NCBI RefSeq assembly: GCF_042662685.1 | Contig: NZ_JBHSYO010000004.1 | Span: 62,001-126,000, forward strand | Source: Pseudobowmanella zhangzhouensis | Lineage (GTDB): Bacteria > Pseudomonadota > Gammaproteobacteria > Enterobacterales > Alteromonadaceae | Length of the DNA stretch: 64,000 bases | Direction of reading: 5' to 3' | Shown here: positions 52,580 to 60,819 of the stretch, piece after piece | Position numbering within the stretch: the stretch's first letter is position 1 | Layout of the letters: each line of letters opens with the position of its first letter | Translations under genes and position numbers: made by a program | The notes under the pieces: generated by a model | The model's database searches: none | Seen by the model: only the letters and a program-made list of their open reading frames with translations | What the model was told of the DNA's origin: nothing

Positions 52580-53578
52580 TTAACGCTTTTTCATGCGTTG
52601 ACTCTGTGCCTTGCGTTTTTCGGTACGGGTATCTTTACGGTCGTGCTTATCCGGCGTGAGCGATCCTTGCTTAAATTTCTGTTTGCGCGCGGCCTTATCT
52701 GCCGCTTTTTGAGCGGCAGCTTCTGCCATAGCAATGTGCTCATCGGCAATCATTTCGGGGGTTTCTAAGGTGATCCGCCCAAGCTTGCCGGATTGCAGTT
52801 CATTCAGCAGTACTTCGCAAATTTTATGCAAGTTTACCCGTCCACCTGCCATTAGCGCGCCCCGCTTGCGCCCTGCCGCTTCTAAAAATTCCAATTCTGT
52901 GTCCGGAATTTCATCCAGCTTAAAGCGTTCCTGCATATACTCCGGATACGCCTTAATCAGGTAATCAGCCGCGAAAAAACCCACATCATCATATTCCATT
53001 GCAGTGTTCTTAACGGCGCCAGAGGCGGCTAAACGATAAATAGACTGAGGATTTTCTACTTTTGGCCATAACACCCCGGGGGTGTCATGTAACACAATCC
53101 CGTTACCCAGATTAATGCGCTGCTGCATTTTTGTGACTGCTGGCTCGTTGCCGGTTTTCGCTATGGTGCGTCCAGCCAGAATGTTAATAAGGGTAGATTT
53201 CCCAACATTAGGAATGCCGGTAATCATGGCATTAATAGATTTTACCGACGCATCTTTAGCCGCAAACATACTGCGCACCAGTTCCATAATTTGTTTGCTG
53301 TTGGCTGGTTCGCTGCTGGTTGTAGTGATGGTTTTAACACCGCGCTCGCTTTCCAGATGGCGCTGCCAGCGTTCGGTTAATTCAGGATCGGCCAGATCGT
53401 ATTTATTCAGAATTTTTAAACAGGGTTTATCACCACGAATACGGGCGATTTCCGGGTTTTCACTGGAATACGGAATACGCGCATCCAGTACTTCGATGAG
53501 CACATCGACCTGACTGAGTGATTCTTTGATTTCTTTCAGGGCTTTATGCATATGCCCCGGGAACCAGTGTAATGCCAC
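52580..53578 (-). CDS. YlqF/RbgA-type circularly permuted ribosome GTPase
   Basis: 332 aa. G motifs in permuted order: NKYDLAD (G4), then GIPNVGKSTLIN (G1), TKMQQ (G2 area) and DTPGVL (G3). Assists late 50S assembly in the studied family. The C-terminal ~60 residues are lysine/arginine-rich (KQKFKQGSL ... KRKAQSQRMKKR), an RNA-binding tail longer than in Bacillus RbgA. Single gene. Confidence 0.9.
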   Translation of the reverse strand: MALHWFPGHMHKALKEIKESLSQVDVLIEVLDARIPYSSENPEIARIRGDKPCLKILNKYDLADPELTERWQRHLESERGVKTITTTSSEPANSKQIMELVRSMFAAKDASVKSINAMITGIPNVGKSTLINILAGRTIAKTGNEPAVTKMQQRINLGNGIVLHDTPGVLWPKVENPQSIYRLAASGAVKNTAMEYDDVGFFAADYLIKAYPEYMQERFKLDEIPDTELEFLEAAGRKRGALMAGGRVNLHKICEVLLNELQSGKLGRITLETPEMIADEHIAMAEAAAQKAADKAARKQKFKQGSLTPDKHDRKDTRTEKRKAQSQRMKKR

Positions 53579-53731
53579 TTTCTGCGTCCTCGGCTTTATT
53601 CAGCCCGCTATTGTAAAACAAACTCCCTACTATTGGGGGCTAAAATCCATCGGTGATAAGAAATACTTGTATTCTGTCCCCCGAATATGGCTAAACTTGC
53701 ATAGGCAAACGCACTACTCCCCCGGAGCATT

Positions 53732-54547
53732 ATGCAGCGGCGTGTTTTCACTTCCATGGTTCGCGTTAACTTTGCTGTTGCTTTGTTGTTTATTGTTAGC
53801 GCGCTGACGCCTAACTCAGCTTATTCCACACCTATTACCCGCGTGGTGATGTCCGTAGACGATTATATGCCCTACGTCAGTAGCGCAGCTCCCAAAGCCG
53901 ATTATCCGGGCTATATGGTGGAAATCGCGCAACACATCTTTGCAAAACGCAACATCACTTTAACGCTGGAATCTGTGCCTTATGTGCGTGCAATACAGCT
54001 GGGCCAGGAGGGGCGTATCGATGGTATGTTTGCCGTTAACTACCCGGATCCTGTGTTTCAGGCCCCGTATATTGCTCACGGTATCGACAGAGTCTGTCTG
54101 TTCGGAAACGAAAAACAGGACACCTTAACCCGCTTATCAACGCGTACCATTGGTATGACAAATGGCTACAACATCGACGATATCCCTGAACTTAAACAAG
54201 TCGCGGAAGAACTGGCGCGCTCGACAACGGTTATCTGGCTGTCAGGTGACAATCCGGTAGTGCGTTTTTTGGATATGCTGCGTGATCGGCGTATTGACGG
54301 GTTCATTGAGCGCCAATACGTGGTTGACTGGTACAGTAAAAACTTACCTAAACGCTATGCGTATCCAAAGTTGTGTAGTGGCGATAAGCCAAGCTATATC
54401 CTGTTTTTCACCGCCTCACCCAATAGTGCAGCATTGGCTGAGATTATTCACTCTGGGGTGAAAGACCTGCGTGCATCCGGTCAATTAGGTGCAATTTTAA
54501 CGAAATACGCGATTGAAGACTGGCAACAGACGGATATACAACATTAG
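53732..54547 (+). CDS. Periplasmic solute-binding-like protein (SBP_bac_3/PBP2 fold)
   Basis: 271 aa with a signal peptide (VNFAVALLFIVSALTPNSAYS). VVMSVDDYMPYVS and YPGYMVEIAQHIFAKRNITLTLE begin the first lobe, FDGxx-like RIDGMFAVNYPD and RTIGMTNGYNIDD follow, then RIDGFIERQYVV. This is the extracellular solute-binding family 3 pattern, but no ABC permease is nearby, so it may be a stand-alone sensor or binding protein. Ligand unknown. Confidence 0.8.
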   Translation: MQRRVFTSMVRVNFAVALLFIVSALTPNSAYSTPITRVVMSVDDYMPYVSSAAPKADYPGYMVEIAQHIFAKRNITLTLESVPYVRAIQLGQEGRIDGMFAVNYPDPVFQAPYIAHGIDRVCLFGNEKQDTLTRLSTRTIGMTNGYNIDDIPELKQVAEELARSTTVIWLSGDNPVVRFLDMLRDRRIDGFIERQYVVDWYSKNLPKRYAYPKLCSGDKPSYILFFTASPNSAALAEIIHSGVKDLRASGQLGAILTKYAIEDWQQTDIQH

Positions 54548-54623
54548 TCGAGCCGACATGATGTAATCTAAGCACAAAGAACTGGAAAGTAATTCGTAAG
54601 ATATTGTTTTTACTGGAGTTAAG

Positions 54624-54710
54624 TGGTGCCCGGGGCCGGACTTGAACCGGCACGCTGTTACCAGCGAGGGATTTTAAATCCCTTGTGTCTACCAATTTCA
54701 CCACCCGGGC
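54624..54710 (-). tRNA. leuZ: tRNA-Leu (anticodon TAA)
   Basis: 87 nt including the encoded CCA. Acceptor GCCCGGG / CCCGGGC, long variable arm, anticodon stem-loop GGGATTTAAAATCCC, T-arm GGTTCAAGTCC. Third gene of a glyW-cysT-leuZ operon, the same order as in E. coli beside pgsA. Confidence 0.97.
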
Positions 54711-54739
54711 ATAGGGTGTCTCAGTTGCCTGAGATAAAG

Positions 54740-54813
54740 TGGAGGCGGAACCCGGAGTCGAACCGAGATCCACGGATTTGCAATCCGCTGCATAGCCATT
54801 CTGCCATTCCGCC
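54740..54813 (-). tRNA. cysT: tRNA-Cys (anticodon GCA)
   Basis: 74 nt with CCA. Acceptor GGCGGAA / TTCCGCC, anticodon stem-loop CGGATTGCAAATCCG, T-loop GGTTCGACTCC. Located 29 bases before tRNA-Leu on the - strand; separated from tRNA-Gly by two degenerate repeats. Confidence 0.97.
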
Positions 54814-54839
54814 TTAGTACCAGCTTCTGTGATAAGAAG

Positions 54840-54940
54840 TTGGAGCGGGGAAACGTGAATCGACCGGGGTGGTGTTCCACCTCGTTACCCCAATTTTTGG
54901 AGTGATTGCAACGTTTGCCCATTTACTCAATGTGAGTAAA
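54840..54940 (-). repeat. 101-bp repeat derived from the tRNA-Gly 3' end, copy 1
   Basis: Begins (on the + strand) with TTGGAGCGGGG, matching the tRNA-Gly 3' CCA end with several changes, and the T-loop is interrupted at 54864-54880 by a hairpin (GGTGG/CCACC arms). It ends with the perfect stem TTTACTCA-ATG-TGAGTAAA (54922-54940). Located in the glyW-cysT spacer. Confidence 0.85.
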
Positions 54941-55041
54941 TTGGAGCGGGAAACGAAACTCGACCGTGGTGGCGTTCCACCTCGTGACCCCGACAATACG
55001 GAGCGAATGTTCGTTTGCTCTAATTACTCTACCTGAGCAAA
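54941..55041 (-). repeat. 101-bp repeat derived from the tRNA-Gly 3' end, copy 2
   Basis: Directly abuts copy 1 and the functional tRNA-Gly. The first 23 bases match the tRNA-Gly 3' end with one change, then 17 bases (54964-54980) with GGTGG/CCACC arms split the T-loop before the match resumes (CTCGTGACCCC). The terminal stem is TTTGCTC / GAGCAAA (55014-55020, 55035-55041), a compensated variant of the copy 1 stem. Confidence 0.88.
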
Positions 55042-55042
55042 T

Positions 55043-55118
<76 letters not shown>

Positions 55119-55161
55119 TTTGTGTTTCGCCAGACTGCTGCCTCAGCGAAATGTGGGGTGA

Positions 55162-55189
55162 ATTCTACAGTCAGACTCAAGAGTGTCAA
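55162..55189 (-). promoter_or_regulatory. Promoter of the glyW-cysT-leuZ operon
   Basis: On the - strand TTGACA (55189-55184), 16-base spacer, TAGAAT (55167-55162), then a C-rich discriminator (TCACCCC), typical of stringently controlled stable-RNA promoters. It lies ~45 bases before tRNA-Gly. Confidence 0.85.
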
Positions 55190-55276
55190 CCACAATATGT
55201 GAGTTTTATGACTGTTCGAACAAATAGTGTTCAGGCTGGCTACGCTTTGTGCATAAGTGCCTGAAAATCCCCCAAC

Positions 55277-55855
55277 TTAACCGTGTTTTTTAGGCTCAAC
55301 CACCAGATATACCCATGCCGCTTTGAGGTAAACCACCATTGACCATACCGACAATACTGTAGCGATCAGCAATAAAATTTTACCCAGCGTCACCCAGTAA
55401 ATCGGGAAACCCATAAAATATTCCAATTCAGACAACAGGCCAATCAGAGCAAGCATCTGTGCCATGGTTTTGGCTTTACCTACAAACGATACCTTTACGC
55501 TATCGCGCTGACCATGTTCTGCCATCCATTCCCGCAACGAGGCAACAAACACCTCCCGTGAGGTCAATAGCACCGCGGCAACCGTGATCCAGGGGTCCTG
55601 ATAGGTGTGGGCAATCATCAATAACGCCGCGGACACAATAAGTTTGTCTGCAACCGGATCCAGAAATGCGCCAAAGGCGGTACTTTGCTGAAGCTTGCGC
55701 GCCAGATAACCGTCAAACCAGTCGGTCACGGCAGCAAACCAGAAGATAAACGCGCCGGCCTGATGCGCCCATTTCCAATCAAGGAAATAAACAACCACAA
55801 AAACAGGGATCAGCAGCACGCGCATACTGGTTAGAATATTAGGTATGGTCCACAT
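55277..55855 (-). CDS. pgsA: CDP-diacylglycerol-glycerol-3-phosphate 3-phosphatidyltransferase
   Basis: 192 aa membrane enzyme making phosphatidylglycerol phosphate from CDP-diacylglycerol and glycerol 3-phosphate. The CDP-alcohol motif DG-x2-AR-x8-G-x3-D-x3-D is intact (DGYLAR ... GAFLDPVADK). About five helices. ATG 55855 follows AGGAACC. It starts 12 bases after uvrC and precedes the tRNA operon, the arrangement of E. coli. Confidence 0.96.
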   Translation of the reverse strand: MWTIPNILTSMRVLLIPVFVVVYFLDWKWAHQAGAFIFWFAAVTDWFDGYLARKLQQSTAFGAFLDPVADKLIVSAALLMIAHTYQDPWITVAAVLLTSREVFVASLREWMAEHGQRDSVKVSFVGKAKTMAQMLALIGLLSELEYFMGFPIYWVTLGKILLLIATVLSVWSMVVYLKAAWVYLVVEPKKHG

Positions 55856-55867
55856 ACTTCAGGGTTC

Positions 55868-57694
55868 CTAGTGGCGCAAATGGTGGTAGATAGTTTCAGC
55901 CAGTTCGCGACTGATCCCCGGCACTTTGCAAAGGTCGTCGATACTGGCTTTCATCACTTCCTGTAACCCACCCATAAATTTTAATAAGTTTTGTCTTTTC
56001 TTCGCGCCAATACCGGGAATCGACTCCAGCTTTGACGTGGTTTTGACTTTTTGGCGACGATTGCGGTGCCCTGCTATGGCAAATCGGTGGGCTTCGTCAC
56101 GAATATGCTGAATCAGGTGCAACGCCGGATCATCGGCTTCCAGCGGTATAGTATCATGATTACCCGCCATGATAAGTGTCTCAAGGCCGGGTTTACGACT
56201 GGTGCCTTTCGCAACCCCAATTAACACCGGTTGACGAGCGCCCTGCCAGCTGGCAAAAAAGTCTTCTGCCTGGGCTAATTGGCCTTTGCCGCCATCAATA
56301 AACAGGATATCCGGGATTTTTTCCGGGTCTGCGTCTGGTTTATAACGGCGGCGCAGTGCTTGCGCCATTGCAGCGTAATCATCACCCGGCGTAATGCCTT
56401 CGATGTTATAGCGACGATAATCCTGTTTATACGGCCCTTCACGATTAAATACCACACAGGACGCCACCGTCTGTTGCCCCATCGTATGGCTGATATCAAA
56501 ACATTCCATGCGTTTTATGGGCTGCTGACTATCAAGTACCTGCTCTAGCGCAGTGAAACGCGCCAGTACCGATTTGTGGTGGCTAATCTGGCTATCCAGT
56601 GCGTTTTGGGCGTTGATATTGGCCAGATCCAGATAGCGCTTTTTCTCTTCTCGCGCACCTTTAAAAAACTGAATTTTATGGCCGGCCTGGTCACTGAGTA
56701 ACTGTTCAATCTCAGCCTGATCTTCAAGCGCAATAGGGATAACAATTTGCTTGGGAATCGCCCGGTCGCTGGTTAAATAGAACTGCAACAAAAATGAACG
56801 AAATACCTCGTTGGCATCCATCTCGCCCGGAACTTTGGGGAAAAAGCTTTTACTCCCCAGGAGTTTGTTATCGCGGATAAACAAGCCTTGTACGCTGGCG
56901 GTACCACTGGCGCAGGCAAAGCCAAATACATCCAGTTCTTCTTCATTGCCACTAACGCCCTGCTGTTCCTGCACTTTATTCAGTGCCTGAATCTGATCAC
57001 GAAAGCGTGCTGCTTTCTCGAACTCCAGGGCATGACTGGCCTGCTCCATTTTTTCGGCCAGCTGGCCAATGATTTGCGCGTTTTTACCCTTTAAAAACAG
57101 TCGCGCCAGATTAACCTGCTCCGCGTATTCCTCTTCCGATACCAATCCTGCGACACAGGGGCCGGCACAACGCTTTAACTGATATTGCAGGCAAGGCCGG
57201 CTACGTGCCCGGTAATAATTGTCGTCGCACTGACGCACCGGAAAAATCTTTTGCATAATCGCTAGCGATTCTCTGACTGCCCAGGCACTGGGATAAGGCC
57301 CGAAATACTCCCCTTTGGCTTTGCGCGGCCCACGATGACTGGCCAAACGTGGATGTTGATGGGCCGATAAAAAGATATAGGGGTAGGATTTGTCATCCCT
57401 CAACAGCACGTTGTAGCGCGGCTTGTATTCTTTGATGTAATTATTTTCGAGGATCAGCGCTTCGGTTTCGGTGTGGGTAACCGTGACATCCATCTGTGCA
57501 ATTTGCCGCACCAGAGACTGGGTTTTGATGCTATCGACATTCTTGCGGAAATAACTGGAAACGCGTTTTTTAAGGTTTTTGGCTTTACCCACATAAATAA
57601 CATCACCGGCGTGGTTGTACATACGATACACACCGGGTTGTTGAGTAAGGTTTTTTAGAAAGCTGACACTGTCAAAGCCAGTGGTGTCGGTCAT
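55868..57694 (-). CDS. uvrC: Excinuclease ABC subunit C
   Basis: 608 aa. Makes both incisions in nucleotide excision repair. N-terminal GIY-YIG nuclease: GVYRMYNHAGDVIYVGKA; UVR motif around residues 200-235; cysteine region CLQYQLKRCAGPC; RNase H-like C-terminal nuclease (ECFDISHTMG; LFIDGGKGQL; DEAHRFAI); tandem helix-hairpin-helix (SIPGIGAKKRQNLLKF and VPGISRELAETIY). ATG is directly adjacent to the uvrY stop, so uvrY-uvrC-pgsA form one operon. Confidence 0.97.
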   Translation of the reverse strand: MTDTTGFDSVSFLKNLTQQPGVYRMYNHAGDVIYVGKAKNLKKRVSSYFRKNVDSIKTQSLVRQIAQMDVTVTHTETEALILENNYIKEYKPRYNVLLRDDKSYPYIFLSAHQHPRLASHRGPRKAKGEYFGPYPSAWAVRESLAIMQKIFPVRQCDDNYYRARSRPCLQYQLKRCAGPCVAGLVSEEEYAEQVNLARLFLKGKNAQIIGQLAEKMEQASHALEFEKAARFRDQIQALNKVQEQQGVSGNEEELDVFGFACASGTASVQGLFIRDNKLLGSKSFFPKVPGEMDANEVFRSFLLQFYLTSDRAIPKQIVIPIALEDQAEIEQLLSDQAGHKIQFFKGAREEKKRYLDLANINAQNALDSQISHHKSVLARFTALEQVLDSQQPIKRMECFDISHTMGQQTVASCVVFNREGPYKQDYRRYNIEGITPGDDYAAMAQALRRRYKPDADPEKIPDILFIDGGKGQLAQAEDFFASWQGARQPVLIGVAKGTSRKPGLETLIMAGNHDTIPLEADDPALHLIQHIRDEAHRFAIAGHRNRRQKVKTTSKLESIPGIGAKKRQNLLKFMGGLQEVMKASIDDLCKVPGISRELAETIYHHLRH

Positions 57695-58339
57695 TTATAG
57701 CGTTTCGCTATTAATCAACTTATGTCGCAGAACCAAATGCACTAACTCTACTTCACCCTCTACACCGAGCTTTTCAAATGCGCGGTATTTGTAGGTGAGA
57801 ACGGTTTTTGCACTGAGATTTAACTGCGATGCAATATCCGGCACTTTCTGGCCTTTGGAAATCATCGTCATGATTTGCAGTTCACGCTCGGACAAAGCTT
57901 CAAACGGATCAGGCGTAGACAAGTCCAGTTTACCCAGTGCGATCTGCTGCGCTAGGCCACCATCTATATATTTCTGGCCACTGACAACCTGATGTATCGC
58001 CCGGATCATTTCATCCGCACCGGCATCTTTGGTCAGATAGCCATGCGCGCCTAATTGCATTACTTTGGCTGGATAGGGATTTTCTTTTAGTACCGAAATC
58101 ACGATAACTTTACAGCCATCGTTAATGCGCAGAATCTTTTTAGTGGCTTCCATTCCACCCATACCCGGCATATTCATGTCCATCAGCACGACATCTGGCT
58201 CTAACTGACGAACCAGACGGATCGCGTCTTCGCCGTTACCGGCTTCGCCAACCACTTTAAAGCCGCGCACATCATCCAGAATGCGGCGCAATCCGGTACG
58301 GATTAAATCATGATCATCGACCAGCAAAATTTTTATCAT
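57695..58339 (-). CDS. uvrY: Response regulator UvrY/GacA
   Basis: 214 aa. Receiver domain with phospho-acceptor in VVLMDMNMPGMGG (D54), and LuxR-type DNA-binding domain (LSERELQIMTMISKG; DIASQLNLSAKTVLTYKYRAFEKLGV). Partner of the BarA sensor kinase, controlling CsrB-type small RNAs in relatives. GGGAGATACACC precedes ATG 58339. First gene of uvrY-uvrC-pgsA. Confidence 0.96.
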   Translation of the reverse strand: MIKILLVDDHDLIRTGLRRILDDVRGFKVVGEAGNGEDAIRLVRQLEPDVVLMDMNMPGMGGMEATKKILRINDGCKVIVISVLKENPYPAKVMQLGAHGYLTKDAGADEMIRAIHQVVSGQKYIDGGLAQQIALGKLDLSTPDPFEALSERELQIMTMISKGQKVPDIASQLNLSAKTVLTYKYRAFEKLGVEGEVELVHLVLRHKLINSETL

Positions 58340-58437
58340 GGTGTATCTCCCACATCACCCCAATTAAACCCTGAGGCGACGTAAAACCTGACCTGAAATG
58401 TAAGCGCTTCACTCCACGCAGGCAAGTGTCGTATAAC

Positions 58438-58632
58438 TTATCGATAGAATGACGAACTCAACCGATTCCATCCCTCTATCGTTGCCTGATAGCCCTGAGC
58501 GATATTACGTGCCTGGCAACGGTGTACCTGACAGCGAATGATCCAGCGGTCTCGGCAATCTTTATATAAAACAGGTTCGGTAGGCTTACCGCCACAGCGG
58601 CATGGAATGGGAGTTGTGTGTTGCTCTGTCAT
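58438..58632 (-). CDS. Lar-like zinc-ribbon small protein (tentative)
   Basis: 64 aa. Two cysteine pairs (PCRCGGKP and RCQVHRC) and a C-terminal segment A-x-EGWNRL echo the phage Lar (restriction alleviation) zinc-ribbon layout, C-x-CG ... C-x-x-x-C ... WN. ATG 58632 is preceded by AGAAGAA; a TTG at 58656 in frame is less likely. The gene is an orphan between uvrY and an AT-rich membrane protein gene. Function as Lar is a guess; any zinc-ribbon domain would fit. Confidence 0.5.
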   Translation of the reverse strand: MTEQHTTPIPCRCGGKPTEPVLYKDCRDRWIIRCQVHRCQARNIAQGYQATIEGWNRLSSSFYR

Positions 58633-58875
58633 TTCTATTCTTCTTCTATTGGACAAGCATACTACTATGGAATTTTTCGTGTGGGTAGAGGGTGCAGTCT
58701 GGTTGGCCGGGAGTTAGTAGAAATTTAGAAATTACGTTAAAAATACGGTGGTGGGATGGTGGCTTCTGCTTATTACTCCAATGAAAAAAACTGCAAGAGC
58801 AAATCAGTCTTACTGGTTTAGTTTCAGGATATGTAAATATAGATTTTAAATCGGGTAATTTAGCCGCTCAAACAT

Positions 58876-59451
58876 TTAATTTAAGAATGAATGGGCGAAG
58901 GACAAATACGCGGCCAACAAGGCGATGAATAGTGGCATCCAAAAATCGAAAGTTGGTTTACGTAAAACCGCCATACGAACCCAAGCAAGCACAGAAAACA
59001 TAACCAATATAATGCGGTTTCGCTTCCAATTCAGTGAAGCAAAATTATCAACATTTGAATTGGTGTCGCCCCAATACTTCAAGATGTGATTAAAGTTTTT
59101 GTGGCGAAAAAAATAGGCGCCTGGACTGGTTTTTTGATCCCATTTTACTTTTTGTTCATCTGATAGCAGAAATCTTGCAATTGACCGCCAAGTCAGAGTT
59201 GGTTCGATTGCATTGTATTCGTCTACATACGGCTTCCTATTTGCAACCCAGTGTCGATAGGCAAACCATGCTAGTACAACCCAAAGCGCAGATTTTAAGG
59301 CCGTTGGATTGGTAAACTCTACACTGATCATCGATAACTTGATTTCGTTGCCTATTGGCTGGCCACCGCCGAGGTAATACACCACGATCATAAAAGCTAA
59401 TACGGTGAGGTTCCTGCGTTCTGCGTTTCCATCCTGTATCGTCATCGCCAT
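58876..59451 (-). CDS. Hypothetical membrane protein
   Basis: 191 aa, coding sequence visibly more AT-rich than the flanks. About four hydrophobic segments (LTVLAFMIVVYYLGGG; LKSALWVVLAWFAYRHW; IILVMFSVLAWVRMAVL; FWMPLFIALLAAYLSFA) with a charged middle (SDEQKVKWDQKTSPGAYF). No family recognised. Lies between the Lar-like gene and the tRNA-Ser region, suggesting a small accessory patch. The 243 bases between it and the Lar-like gene contain no gene that I can support. Confidence 0.55.
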   Translation of the reverse strand: MAMTIQDGNAERRNLTVLAFMIVVYYLGGGQPIGNEIKLSMISVEFTNPTALKSALWVVLAWFAYRHWVANRKPYVDEYNAIEPTLTWRSIARFLLSDEQKVKWDQKTSPGAYFFRHKNFNHILKYWGDTNSNVDNFASLNWKRNRIILVMFSVLAWVRMAVLRKPTFDFWMPLFIALLAAYLSFAHSFLN

Positions 59452-59614
59452 TCCTTGTTATTAGAATCAGATTAACACCGTTGTGATTTACAGATAATGC
59501 CGATCATATTGGGAAAAGACAATTTTGCCATGTGTACCACCGCCCAAAATAGATAGGTTCTACAAAGATACGAATTCGTTGGATTAAAGTGGTCGCTTGA
59601 GTTTTCACAATAAT

Positions 59615-59729
59615 GAGCGAGGGATTACAAAGTACTTCCTGTACTTTGCCGCTAAGCGGCCGCACTGAAGTGCGTTCAAAAACGCTTCCGGCGTTTTTGT
59701 CGAACCCGCGGGGCTTCTCACCCTCGCTC
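59615..59729. repeat. Multi-hairpin element made from a split tRNA-Ser 3' end
   Basis: The outer arms GAGCGAGGG (59615-59623) and CCCTCGCTC (59721-59729) pair. GAGCGAGGGATT (59615-59626) and CGAACCC (59701-59707) are contiguous in tRNA-Ser (59803-59821) but here are separated by 74 bases. The insert holds four hairpins in a row: CAAAGTAC/GTACTTTG, GCCGCT/AGCGGC, CGCACT/AGTGCG and AAAAACGC/GCGTTTTT; CCCGCGGG follows. This accounts for much of the ~345-bp gap between 59451 and 59796. Confidence 0.85.
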
Positions 59730-59760
59730 GAAGAAGATATTTACCGGATGGCAGAAATGC

Positions 59761-59788
59761 GAAAGGCCGCAACAATGTGCGGCCTTTC
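59761..59788 (-). terminator. Hairpin downstream of tRNA-Ser
   Basis: Perfect 11-base stem GAAAGGCCGCA / TGCGGCCTTTC, seven bases past the tRNA-Ser CCA on the - strand. The T-run is short (TTTC), so it is a probable terminator or processing hairpin. Confidence 0.6.
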
Positions 59789-59795
59789 TGAATAG

Positions 59796-59887
59796 TGGCG
59801 GAGAGCGAGGGATTCGAACCCCCGGAAGGTTTAACCCTTCGCCTGATTTCAAGTCAGGTGCATTCAACCGAGCTCTGCCAGCTCTCC
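59796..59887 (-). tRNA. serT: tRNA-Ser (anticodon TGA)
   Basis: 92 nt with CCA. Acceptor GGAGAGC / GCTCTCC, anticodon stem-loop CTGACTTGAAATCAG, a long variable arm, T-arm GGGTTCGAATCCC. Single tRNA gene behind a good promoter. Confidence 0.95.
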
Positions 59888-59903
59888 GCTGAGGACGGGG
59901 CCA

Positions 59904-59932
59904 ATATTAATGACCTCAGTGAACCTTGTAAA
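59904..59932 (-). promoter_or_regulatory. Promoter of tRNA-Ser
   Basis: On the - strand TTTACA (59932-59927), a 17-base spacer, TAATAT (59909-59904), followed by a GC-rich discriminator TGGCCCCG. A good stable-RNA promoter 17 bases before the tRNA. Confidence 0.8.
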
Positions 59933-60115
59933 GCACTAATTTCGTATATTGTGTTCGTTTGGCGGTTGTTTAATCAATTCGACTAATAATTGACTTATTT
60001 CGACGAAATGCTGCCGGTAATCGACGGTATCTGCTTGAATTTGGGAACTAAAACCTTAAATATACAGCCAAAGCAATTGCACAGAATTACTTGTGTTTAC
60101 TAATGGAGCAATACA

Positions 60116-60781
60116 ATGAATCAAAACACCCTCTACAGTGCTAGTTCGCAGACTGCGGTGTTAGAAACCAATAAGGTATTACGTAACACCTACTCACTGC
60201 TGGCGATGACCTTAGCCTTCAGCGCGGTTGTTGCGGGTATCACTATGTCGATGAACCTGCCTTATCTGGGCCCATGGGTCACCATTATCGGGTTCTACGG
60301 CTTGCTGTTCCTGGTACACAAAACCGCTAACAGCAGCGCGGGCTTGGCAAGTGTATTCGCCCTGACCGGCTTTATGGGTTATTCCATTGGCCCAATCCTG
60401 AGCTATTACATGGCCGTGAATGGCGGCGAGATCGTGATGACTGCATTAGGTGGTACCGCACTGATCTTCTTCGCAACGTCAGGATACGTACTGACCACCA
60501 AGCGCGATATGTCGTTCTTAAGCGGCACGCTGATGATTGGCTCGATTGTGCTGATCGTCGCGGTGATTGCTAACCTGTTCCTGGCGATGCCAGCACTTTC
60601 ACTGGCAATTAGCGCAATGTTTATGTTCTTCTCATCTGCGCTGATCATGTATCAAACCAGTGAAATCATTAACGGCGGCGAGCGTAACTACATTCTGGCC
60701 ACCGTCAGCTTGTACGTTTCTATTTATAACCTGTTCTTAAGCCTGTTAAACTTGCTCTCAGCATTTAATAGCGACGACTAA
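60116..60781 (+). CDS. yccA: Bax inhibitor-1 family membrane protein YccA
   Basis: 221 aa with seven predicted helices. NKVLRNTYSLLAMTLAFSAV is the family start, GPILSYYMAVNGGEIVMTALGG and SSALIMYQTSEIINGGERNYI the conserved inner and C-terminal parts. YccA is a substrate and inhibitor of the FtsH protease. In E. coli it adjoins tusE; here it lies directly before tusDCBE. Followed by a strong terminator. Confidence 0.93.
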   Translation: MNQNTLYSASSQTAVLETNKVLRNTYSLLAMTLAFSAVVAGITMSMNLPYLGPWVTIIGFYGLLFLVHKTANSSAGLASVFALTGFMGYSIGPILSYYMAVNGGEIVMTALGGTALIFFATSGYVLTTKRDMSFLSGTLMIGSIVLIVAVIANLFLAMPALSLAISAMFMFFSSALIMYQTSEIINGGERNYILATVSLYVSIYNLFLSLLNLLSAFNSDD

Positions 60782-60790
60782 ACGACAAAC

Positions 60791-60817
60791 GCCCCGCTAG
60801 CCGGGGCGCTTTTTTAT
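60791..60817 (+). terminator. Rho-independent terminator after yccA
   Basis: CGCCCCG-CTAGC-CGGGGCG followed by six T residues, nine bases after the stop, just before tusD. Confidence 0.88.
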
Positions 60818-60819
60818 CT

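Noticed and set aside
54840..55041. CRISPR array
   Set aside because: Only two 101-bp units, no short repeat/unique spacer alternation, and clear origin from tRNA-Gly.
59615..59729. Integron attC site
   Set aside because: No GTTRRRY core sites and no integrase or cassette genes nearby; the tRNA-Ser identity explains the ends.
59613..59986. Two short open frames across the multi-hairpin element and tRNA-Ser
   Set aside because: They read the tRNA complement and hairpins; no ribosome site and no protein-like composition.
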